From: JADJOY01 sp046331705 [NCBI: bacterium]
Lineage (GTDB): Bacteria; JADJOY01
Reading direction: 5' to 3'
Length of the DNA stretch: 41,812 nt
NCBI GenBank assembly: GCA_046331705.1
Contig: JAXLQJ010000060.1
Span: 1 to 41,812, forward strand
Made by a program: the position numbers and the translations under genes. A model generated the notes under the pieces. That model searched no databases. It was given only the letters and a program-made list of their open reading frames with translations, and had not been told where the DNA came from. Below are positions 36,093-41,812 of this stretch, in pieces (position 1 is the first letter of the stretch; every line of letters starts with the position of its first letter).

Positions 36093-36764
36093 TCAGGCGA
36101 GGTGCTTGCGCAGGAACTTGAGGGTGCGGTCCCACGCCTGCTTGGCGCAGACGGGATCGTGAACCTCGGGACGCGCTTCGTTCATGAAGGCGTGCTGCGC
36201 GTCGTAGCGGTGGATCTCGAACGTCACCGCCGCGTCGCGGAGCCCCTGCTCCAGCTCGTTCACCGCCCGCGGCGTGCACCAGCCGTCGTGATCGGCGAAA
36301 TGTCCCTGAAACGGCACGCGCACGCTGCGAGGATCCGCGGCTTCCTCGGGCGGGATCCCGTAGAAGCACACGGCCGCATCGCACTCCGGCACGTGGACCG
36401 CGGCGATGAGCGTGATCGCGCCGCCCATGCAAAAGCCGGCCACGGCCACCTTCCCGCCGCCGCGCGCGAGGTGCTTCACCGCGCCGCGGACGTCCTGCTG
36501 CGCGGCCTCCACGAAGTCGAGCGCGCCCATGAGCTTGGCCGCTTCCGCGGAGTCGCGCGTGACCTTGCCGCGATAGAGGTCGGGGGCGAGCGCCCGATAC
36601 CCCGCGGCGGCGAAGCGATCGGCCACCGCCTTGATCTGGTCTTGAAGCCCCCACCATTCCTGGACCACGACCACGCCCGGTGCGCCCTCGGCTCGCGCGG
36701 GCAACGCCAGGTAGCCCGTCGCTCGCGTTCCGTCCGGCCGCTGGAATTCGATCATCTCCCCCAT
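36093..36764 (-). CDS. Dienelactone hydrolase family protein
   Basis: A 223-residue cytoplasmic alpha/beta hydrolase with the DLH signature. QEWWGL (35-40) holds the conserved Glu, and the nucleophile elbow is GFCMGG (110-115, Cys112). An Asp lies in the ADHDGW segment (157-162), and His191 is in AQHAFMNEARPE. The type enzyme opens dienelactone to maleylacetate in chlorocatechol breakdown; many family members have other ester substrates and no aromatic-degradation genes are nearby. ATG 36764 is fixed by AGGAG seven bases before it. It diverges from the TetR gene, whose operator-promoter lies between them, so shared control is likely. Confidence 0.92.
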   Translation of the reverse strand: MGEMIEFQRPDGTRATGYLALPARAEGAPGVVVVQEWWGLQDQIKAVADRFAAAGYRALAPDLYRGKVTRDSAEAAKLMGALDFVEAAQQDVRGAVKHLARGGGKVAVAGFCMGGAITLIAAVHVPECDAAVCFYGIPPEEAADPRSVRVPFQGHFADHDGWCTPRAVNELEQGLRDAAVTFEIHRYDAQHAFMNEARPEVHDPVCAKQAWDRTLKFLRKHLA

Positions 36765-36853
36765 CGCCCACTCCTCCGCGTCGCGAACCGTCGCGTTTTT
36801 TTTCGAGCATAGAGCGCGAGCGCCGCACCGAACAGCACGCTGTAACGGTGCGC

Positions 36854-36881
36854 TTGACAAATCTACTCACGAGTAGATAAC
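36854..36881 (+). promoter_or_regulatory. TetR promoter with embedded palindromic operator
   Basis: A perfect -35 TTGACA (36854-36859) and GATAAC (36876-36881) at 16-base spacing. Between and overlapping them is the palindrome ATCTACTC-AC-GAGTAGAT (36861-36878). Binding by the adjacent TetR would block this promoter and may also affect the divergent hydrolase gene. Transcription would begin about six bases before ATG 36894. Confidence 0.7.
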
Positions 36882-36893
36882 GTGCTGCTCGTC

Positions 36894-37490
36894 ATGGGAC
36901 GACCCCGGCTCGCCGCCAACGACGTCGCCACCACCGAGCGCCTGCTGGAAGCGGCGCAAGCGGAGTTCGGGCGGATCGGGTTCGACGCGGCGCGGCTCGA
37001 GGACATCGCGCGCGCCGCGGGCATCAGCCGTCCGTCGCTGCTCTACCACTTCCGCTCGAAGGACGAGCTCTACGCGGCGGCGGTCAACGAGAGCTTCGCG
37101 CGGCTGGGCGCCGCGCTCACCGGCGCCATCGAGATGGAAGGCGACTTCCGCACACGCTTCGACGCCGTGGTCGAGCGATACCTCGCGTTCATCGACGGCA
37201 ATCCCGAGCTGGTGCGGCTGATCCTGCGCGAGCTGCTCGACGGTCGCGGCCCCGGCCACCAGGTGCTGCTCACCGCCGGCCTACCGATCCTGGATCGCAT
37301 CGAGCGTTTCGTGCGCGTCGACGGACGCGGGCTGGTGCGCAAGAAGCTGCCGCTGCGCGCGGCGCTGCTCGACATCGTGTCGGGCGCGGTGGTGCGCACG
37401 GCATCCGGCCCGCTGCGCGAGCCGCTGTGGGGCAAGACGGACCGCACGCTCGAGCTCGCGCACTCGCTGTTCTTCGAGAATCCCGCGTGA
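36894..37490 (+). CDS. TetR family transcriptional regulator
   Basis: A 198-residue regulator starting MGRPRLAAND. The helix-turn-helix is IARAAGISRPSLLYHFRSKDELY (given here in two parts: IARAAGISRPSLL and YHFRSKDELY, residues 38-60), classic TetR. The C-terminal domain carries a TetR_C_33-like pattern (RFDAVVERYLAFIDGNPELV). ATG 36894 is the natural start; an in-frame GTG at 36882 lies inside the promoter. There is no ribosome site, so the mRNA may be leaderless. It probably binds the palindrome at 36861-36878. The di-iron protein gene follows after 40 bases and is probably co-transcribed. Confidence 0.9.
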   Translation: MGRPRLAANDVATTERLLEAAQAEFGRIGFDAARLEDIARAAGISRPSLLYHFRSKDELYAAAVNESFARLGAALTGAIEMEGDFRTRFDAVVERYLAFIDGNPELVRLILRELLDGRGPGHQVLLTAGLPILDRIERFVRVDGRGLVRKKLPLRAALLDIVSGAVVRTASGPLREPLWGKTDRTLELAHSLFFENPA

Positions 37491-37530
37491 ACCACGCGTC
37501 GCGACGAACACCCCACCCCAAGGAGCCCAC

Positions 37531-38676
37531 ATGCACCCGCTGCGCATGATCCAGAACCTGGCCTCGAACTCGGACAGCATCCGCGACGCGGTGCACATCC
37601 GAAACCCCAAGGTGCTCAAGGCGCTGCTCGGTCCGGCCACCCGCGGCTACGTGCTCCAGCGCGGGAAAGGGCAGCACTCCACCGACGTCGCCACGGGCTA
37701 CGACGCGCATTTCGTGTGGGAGTACAGCCGCGATCACGCGGAGCTGGCGAAGCTCTTCGCCGCCGCCAAGGCCGGCCAGTGGAACTCCGACGAGGTGCTC
37801 GACTGGAAGACCGAGGTGGACCCCTTCGATCCGGCGCGCGAGCTCATCCCCGAAGCCCTGCTGCCGCTCTCGGACATCCCCGTCTACACCAAGCTGTCGG
37901 AGCGCGAGCGCGCCGAGCAGCGCTATGCGCTCCTCGCCTGGATGCTCAGCCAATTCCTCCACGGCGAGCAGGGGGCGCTCTTCGCCGCGTGCCAGGTGAC
38001 CGAGGCGGTGCAGTGGATCGACGGCAAGCTCTACGGCTCCACGCAAGTCATGGACGAGGGCCGACACGTCGAGGTCTTCCACCGCTACCTCACCGAGAAG
38101 CTCGAGAAGTTCTACCCGATCAACGACAACCTCTACGTGCTGATCGACGCGCTCATGAGCGACTCGCGCTGGGACATCAAGTTCCTGGCGATGCAGATCA
38201 TGGTCGAGGGGCTGGCGCTGGGCGCCTTCGGCACCATCCGCTCCGCCACCAAGGAGCCGCTCCTGAAGGAGCTGCTCAAGTTCGTGATCACGGACGAGGC
38301 CCGGCACGTGCACTACGGCGTGGTCGCGCTCGGCGACTACTACACCAAGGAGCTCGGCGACAAGGATCGTCGCGAGCGCGAGGACTGGGCCTTCGAGATG
38401 TCGGTGTTGATGCGCAATCGCTTCCTCGCCCACGAGTTCTACGACGAGTACTACGCCCATCGCATGAAGCGCTCCGAGTGGAACCGGATCGTCCTCGAGT
38501 CCGAGTTCATGGGTTTCTTCCGCAAGACCATGTTCAAGCGCATCGTCCCCAACCTGAAGCGCATCGGGCTCTTGAGCGACCGCATCCGCCCCGCGTACGC
38601 CGAGCTCGGCTTGCTCGAATGGGAGAACGAGAAGGCCGCGCCCGACCTCACCGCGAAAGACCTGCTCGAGGAGTGA
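37531..38676 (+). CDS. Di-iron ferritin-like protein
   Basis: A 381-residue helical protein of the ferritin-like superfamily, in the size range of R2-like oxidases, AurF-like oxygenases and acyl-ACP desaturases. The complete carboxylate-bridged di-iron ligand set is visible: Glu146 (HGEQG), Glu176 and His179 (DEGRH), Glu226 (MVEGL), and Glu256 and His259 (DEARH). This spacing predicts an O2-activating oxidase or oxygenase rather than iron storage. The substrate is unknown. AAGGAG lies six bases before the ATG. It follows a TetR gene, which fits an inducible oxygenase, and a strong hairpin terminates the unit downstream. Confidence 0.85.
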   Translation: MHPLRMIQNLASNSDSIRDAVHIRNPKVLKALLGPATRGYVLQRGKGQHSTDVATGYDAHFVWEYSRDHAELAKLFAAAKAGQWNSDEVLDWKTEVDPFDPARELIPEALLPLSDIPVYTKLSERERAEQRYALLAWMLSQFLHGEQGALFAACQVTEAVQWIDGKLYGSTQVMDEGRHVEVFHRYLTEKLEKFYPINDNLYVLIDALMSDSRWDIKFLAMQIMVEGLALGAFGTIRSATKEPLLKELLKFVITDEARHVHYGVVALGDYYTKELGDKDRREREDWAFEMSVLMRNRFLAHEFYDEYYAHRMKRSEWNRIVLESEFMGFFRKTMFKRIVPNLKRIGLLSDRIRPAYAELGLLEWENEKAAPDLTAKDLLEE

Positions 38677-38692
38677 CGCGCGCTCCAGCGCC

Positions 38693-38725
38693 TCGAATGG
38701 CGCTCGCGCCGCGCGCGCCATTCGA
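38693..38725 (+). terminator. Perfect 11-bp inverted repeat after the di-iron gene
   Basis: TCGAATGGCGC (38693-38703) and GCGCCATTCGA (38715-38725) with an 11-base loop, 17 bases after the stop codon. No T-tract. A transcription terminator is the simplest reading. Confidence 0.55.
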
Positions 38726-38888
38726 AGATCGAACGCCTACGTCTCGATCCCGAACGGCCCGGGTGCTCGGAAACGCACCCGCGTGCCGTCCGCGGTCGAG
38801 AGACGCGCCAGGACTCCAGGACTTTCGGGCTCCGACCGGCTACGCCCCCACTCGGCACTCGAGTTGCGTCACGGGGGCTCGTTGCCGT

Positions 38889-38948
38889 CCGTGCCCGGTG
38901 CCCGGGCACGGCACCAACCGGTCAGCATTCGCACGGCGCGCGCCGTGC
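38889..38948 (+). promoter_or_regulatory. Two perfect hairpins in the leader of the next gene
   Basis: Hairpin 1 is CCGTGCCCGG-TGC-CCGGGCACGG (38889-38911). The second is the 18-bp palindrome GCACGGCGC/GCGCCGTGC (38931-38948), ending two bases before the GGAG ribosome site of the gene at 38963. The two could regulate translation or bind a protein dimer. Nothing else in 38726-38962 is recognisable. Confidence 0.4.
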
Positions 38949-38962
38949 GCGGAGCCTCGACC

Positions 38963-39589
38963 ATGGCGCAGTACGTGAGCCCCGATCCGATCCCCACCTC
39001 CGGAAGCTGCAACGCCGCGAACGAGATCACGAGCGACGCTCACGCGCAGCTTCGCGACTACGTGTGCAACCGGGTACGCATGCGCCCGAGCCTGAATCCG
39101 AGCGGCGCGGGCGTGAGCGCTCCCGCCGCCGGCGCCAAGCTCTTGAGCTTCCGGTGGCTCCTCGACATCGGCACTCCGTTCCTCCCGCCGGGTCCTCCAC
39201 GACTCCTGCGTCCCGTGCTGACGCTCACCAGCAGCGAGGCCGAGTTCCGGCCGGCGCTCGATCCGAACATGAACGACCTGATCTACTACCAGAACGCCGG
39301 GGTCGACGCAGCCGGCGTTCCGATCTGGAAAGTGATCGAGGTCCCAGCGCCGCTGGCCGACTTCAGCGACACGACGGTGCCGTTCGTGCCCGACACGATT
39401 CGCATCCACGGCGAAGGCGCCCGCGGCGCACTGATCTTCGACCCAATGCGGCCATTCGGCGACGTGGACATCTGGGTCGAGGCACGCCCGAAAGCCGGCT
39501 ACCGATCGATCTCGATCACCGCGGTGATCGAGTACAGCCTGGCGCTGGAAGCGAGCCGCGCCGAGACGCGGACCGTGTCCTTTTCCTGA
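38963..39589 (+). CDS. Hypothetical protein
   Basis: A 208-residue protein with no signal peptide or membrane helix that I do not recognise. The N-terminus is polar with two cysteines (SGSC, DYVC). The C-terminal half is rich in short hydrophobic strands (LIYYQNAG, IWKVIEVPAP, GALIFDP, YRSISITAVIEYSLALE), which suggests a beta-sandwich. ATG 38963 is chosen because GGAG lies nine bases before it and the upstream extension of the open frame is Arg/Pro/Ser noise containing hairpins. It converges on the SRPBCC gene with a long inverted repeat between them. Confidence 0.65.
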   Translation: MAQYVSPDPIPTSGSCNAANEITSDAHAQLRDYVCNRVRMRPSLNPSGAGVSAPAAGAKLLSFRWLLDIGTPFLPPGPPRLLRPVLTLTSSEAEFRPALDPNMNDLIYYQNAGVDAAGVPIWKVIEVPAPLADFSDTTVPFVPDTIRIHGEGARGALIFDPMRPFGDVDIWVEARPKAGYRSISITAVIEYSLALEASRAETRTVSFS

Positions 39590-39612
39590 GCGTCTTCGAC
39601 GTGGCGATCCTC

Positions 39613-39661
39613 GCGCTCAAGTCGCGCGCGGCGATCACGATTCCGCGCGCGACTTGAGCGC
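39613..39661. terminator. Perfect 19-bp inverted repeat between convergent genes
   Basis: GCGCTCAAGTCGCGCGCGG (39613-39631) and its exact inverse complement (39643-39661) flank an 11-base loop. The right arm encodes the last residues of the SRPBCC protein (ALKSRA); the left arm is non-coding, 23 bases after the other gene's stop. It probably terminates transcription in both directions. Confidence 0.7.
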
Positions 39662-40066
39662 GGCGACCATCGCGGCAAAGCCGGCGCGCAAGCCGGGACC
39701 GGTCTTCCACGGCAAGAGTGGAACCACCCAACCGTCGAAGCGCGCGACCTGGACGAGCCGCGTGCGATCGGCGGCGAGCGGCTCGATGCGGAAGGCGTGC
39801 TCGCCATCGAAGAGGCCTGGCACGAGGAGCTTCGCGGCCCACGCCAGCTCACGCTCGGGCACCAAGCGCACGACCACTGGCCGGAACTGCATCGCGCGTC
39901 CGCCAGGCGGCGCGAAGGTGACGTCGAGGGTGGCACCCACGGCGAGCGCGCCGCTGGCTCGGACCACGAACGGATTCCACTCGCGATAGGCCGCGAGGTC
40001 GGTGAGCACCGACCAAACCCGCGCGGCGCTGGCGTCGACGTCCGCGCCGTTTCGGATCACACGCAT
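39635..40066 (-). CDS. SRPBCC (START/polyketide-cyclase-like) protein
   Basis: A 143-residue helix-grip protein. VDASAARVWSVLTDLAAYREWNP near the start (shown here as VDASAARVWSVLTDL and AAYREWNPF) is the classic SRPBCC opening, and LFDGEHAFRIEPL plus TRLVQVARFDGW match the later strands. Such proteins bind hydrophobic ligands. ATG 40066 (MRVIRNG) is preferred to the upstream ATG 40111, which would start inside the operator palindrome. It diverges from the acyl-CoA dehydrogenase gene. Confidence 0.85.
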   Translation of the reverse strand: MRVIRNGADVDASAARVWSVLTDLAAYREWNPFVVRASGALAVGATLDVTFAPPGGRAMQFRPVVVRLVPERELAWAAKLLVPGLFDGEHAFRIEPLAADRTRLVQVARFDGWVVPLLPWKTGPGLRAGFAAMVAALKSRAES

Positions 40067-40100
40067 GGAGCGGGAATCTGGCTCGCCCAAGGGTCGCGCG

Positions 40101-40126
40101 CCTACCGACACCTACCGATCGGTAGG
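40101..40126. promoter_or_regulatory. Palindromic operator between divergent SRPBCC and dehydrogenase genes
   Basis: A perfect 16-bp palindrome CCTACCGATCGGTAGG (40111-40126) with an extra half-site CCTACCGA directly upstream (40101-40108). It resembles TetR-family operators of fatty-acid-degradation genes. No regulator gene is adjacent, so the protein that binds it must be encoded elsewhere. Confidence 0.6.
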
Positions 40127-40187
40127 CTAGAGTTCCGGGCACACATCGCACCCCCCTACCACGCGGAGGGGAGGAGGACGCGTCACC

Positions 40188-41330
40188 ATGCTCGGCAATC
40201 CCTTCACCGAAGAACACGAGATGTTCCGCAAGACCGTGCGCGACTTCGCCGAGAAGGAGTGCGCGCCGCACTCCGAGGACTGGGACGAGGCCGGCATCTT
40301 CCCCCGCGAGGTCTTCAAGCGCGCTGGCGAGCTGGGGCTGCTCGGGATCCGGGTCGACCCGAAGTGGGGCGGCAGCGGCCTCGACTGGTGGTACACGACC
40401 GCTTACGCCGAAGAGCTGGTGCGCACCACCAACGCCGGCGTGAACATGGCGCTCATGGTCCAGAGCGACATGGCCACGCCGATCATTGCCGAGATCGGCA
40501 CCGACGAGCAGAAGGCCGAGTTCCTGGCGCCGGCGGTGGCGGGCGAGAAGATCGCGGCCCTCGGCGTCTCGGAGCCGGGCTGCGGCAGCGACGTGTCGAA
40601 CATCAAGACCGTCGCCCGCAAGGTCGGCGACGACTACGTCATCAGCGGCCAGAAGCTCTGGATCACCAACGGCACCCGCGCCGACTTCATCACGCTCGCG
40701 GTGCGCACCGGCGGCGAGGGCTTCGGCGGGATCTCGCTGGTCACCTTCCCCACCGACGTGAAGGGCTTCTCGGTGTCGAAGAAGCTCAAGAAGATCGGCA
40801 ACCTCTCGAGCGACACGGCGCTCTTGTACTTCGACGAGTGCAAGATCCCGCAGCGCTACGTGCTCGGCGAGGAGAATCAGGGCTTCTACCACATCATGAC
40901 GAACTTCCAGGGCGAGCGTCTGATCGCCGCCATCGCCTGTGTTTCCGGCATGGAGAAGATGATCGCGGACTCGATCGAGTACGGGAACACCCGGGAAGCG
41001 TTCGGCAAGCCGATCATCAAGTTCCAGGTGTGGAAGCACAAATTCGTCGAGCACCTGACCGCCATCGAGGCCGCCAAACGCCTCACCTATCACGCCGTCG
41101 ACCTCTACAACCGCGGCGAGACCTGCGTGAAGGAGATCTCGATGGCGAAGCTCTTCGCCGGCGATCTCGCCCAGCGCGTGGTCTACGACTGCCAGCAATT
41201 CCACGGCGGCTTCGGCTACACGACCGAGTACCACATCGGTCGCGCCTTCAAGGACGTCCGCCTCATCACCATCGGCGGCGGCACCAGCGAGATCATGAAG
41301 GAGATCATCTCCAAGCTCGTCGGGTTGTGA
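40188..41330 (+). CDS. Acyl-CoA dehydrogenase, LCAD/IVD active-site type
   Basis: A 380-residue flavoenzyme that oxidises acyl-CoA to trans-2-enoyl-CoA, passing electrons to ETF. Landmarks are the N-terminal helical domain ([18 protein letters not shown]), [36 protein letters not shown] and [11 protein letters not shown]. The position that holds the catalytic Glu in medium-chain enzymes (YEGTSEI) is Gly here, whereas Glu243 in FQGERLIA matches the catalytic Glu of long-chain and isovaleryl-CoA dehydrogenases. GGAGGGGAGGA precedes the ATG. Its stop codon overlaps the start of the next gene (GTGA). Confidence 0.95.
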   Translation: MLGNPFTEEHEMFRKTVRDFAEKECAPHSEDWDEAGIFPREVFKRAGELGLLGIRVDPKWGGSGLDWWYTTAYAEELVRTTNAGVNMALMVQSDMATPIIAEIGTDEQKAEFLAPAVAGEKIAALGVSEPGCGSDVSNIKTVARKVGDDYVISGQKLWITNGTRADFITLAVRTGGEGFGGISLVTFPTDVKGFSVSKKLKKIGNLSSDTALLYFDECKIPQRYVLGEENQGFYHIMTNFQGERLIAAIACVSGMEKMIADSIEYGNTREAFGKPIIKFQVWKHKFVEHLTAIEAAKRLTYHAVDLYNRGETCVKEISMAKLFAGDLAQRVVYDCQQFHGGFGYTTEYHIGRAFKDVRLITIGGGTSEIMKEIISKLVGL

Positions 41331-41812
41331 GCGTCCAGGGGAATACCCGCTCGCGTCCGTACAAGCGAAGCACCGAGCGGGCGTCGGCAGCAGGGCTCGC
41401 CGTGTTCGGGGTGCTGACGGCGACGGCGGGCGTCGTCAACGCGATCGTCTTCCGGGAATCCTTCGCGGACCGCTCGGTGCTCGGCGGCCTCATGCTGGGC
41501 TTCACCTGTGGTGGTGTGCTGGCCGGCACGGGAATCGTCGGCTGGCGGAAGCTCAGTCCCGAGAATGCCGCGCTGTTGGAACTGCCACAGGCCAAGTGGA
41601 CCTGGAGTCCCGACGATCGGTGGCAGGGAAGAATGATCCAGCAGGATCGGCTGCACGAGTTCCCGAGCCGCTACGACTTCGGCGGATTGATGCTGCTGGC
41701 GCTCGCGCTGGCGCTCACCCCGTCCCTGGTGGTCGACCTGCTGCATGGGCGCCGCCCGCGCGCCTGGGTGTTCTGGCCGCTCGCGATCGTCGCCCTGATA
41801 CCTGGCACGCTG
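41327..41812 (+). CDS. Membrane protein, DUF3592-like (partial)
   Basis: 162 codons without a stop, running off the right edge. GTG 41327 overlaps the dehydrogenase stop codon. A basic N-terminus ([12 protein letters not shown]) is followed by four predicted helices ([57 protein letters not shown], and [16 protein letters not shown] at the edge). Between helices 2 and 3 the soluble stretch has [16 protein letters not shown], resembling the PWLWR-DW-x-GRI pattern common in DUF3592-type membrane proteins. Function unknown; translational coupling to the dehydrogenase is the main clue. Confidence 0.75.
   Translation, partial: MSVQGNTRSRPYKRSTERASAAGLAVFGVLTATAGVVNAIVFRESFADRSVLGGLMLGFTCGGVLAGTGIVGWRKLSPENAALLELPQAKWTWSPDDRWQGRMIQQDRLHEFPSRYDFGGLMLLALALALTPSLVVDLLHGRRPRAWVFWPLAIVALIPGTL

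Overview
This is a GC-rich (roughly 70% by eye), densely packed bacterial segment. Lipoprotein signal peptides, a TonB-dependent receptor and a MacB/LolD-type ABC system point to a Gram-negative, probably an environmental lineage from the old deltaproteobacterial grouping (Myxococcota, Binatota or similar). That placement is inferred from gene content only. I see no rRNA, tRNA, CRISPR array, transposase or phage gene.

Left part (1-12.5 kb). A partial Uma2 nuclease-fold gene runs off the left edge. Next come a broken beta-propeller lipoprotein gene, a pectinacetylesterase-like lipoprotein, a membrane-anchored rhodanese, phosphoketolase (xfp), a SixA-type phosphatase and a PaaI-type thioesterase. 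From 6.3 to 11.5 kb a tight six-gene run follows a 28-bp near-palindromic operator: alpha/beta hydrolase, TetR, DUF1295 membrane protein, cyclopropane-synthase-like methyltransferase, secreted unknown, and NAPE-PLD-like metallo-hydrolase. It reads as a TetR-controlled envelope-lipid operon. A convergent esterase lipoprotein overlaps its last gene.

Middle (12.5-23.8 kb). An MFS transporter is followed by an ABC exporter whose ATPase and permease genes are split by a 1.16-kb array of eight GC-rich, hairpin-forming repeats of about 150 bp. A diverged single copy of the same repeat lies near 2.2 kb. Then come purE, a YrdC/Sua5 gene, a GNAT acetyltransferase, a lipoprotein with a C-terminal membrane helix, a small secreted protein and a DUF1015 protein.

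Signalling block (23.8-35.8 kb). A hybrid histidine kinase faces a long minus-strand locus, read right to left: HEAT-repeat protein, receiver, TonB-dependent receptor, ABC-type substrate-binding protein without a transporter, HAMP-PAS histidine kinase, stand-alone receiver, receiver-histidine kinase fusion, and an NtrC-class sigma-54 activator. From the receptor onward every junction overlaps by 4-23 nt. A near-consensus sigma-54 promoter lies just upstream of the first gene, so the locus may be activated by its own last product. This outer-membrane-to-sigma-54 chain is the most interesting system in the window.

Right part (36-41.8 kb). A dienelactone hydrolase and a TetR gene diverge around an operator that overlaps the TetR promoter. 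The TetR gene is followed by a di-iron ferritin-like protein. Then come an unknown protein, an SRPBCC protein and an acyl-CoA dehydrogenase of the LCAD/IVD active-site type, the last two diverging around a 16-bp palindrome. A membrane protein starting within the dehydrogenase stop codon runs off the right edge.
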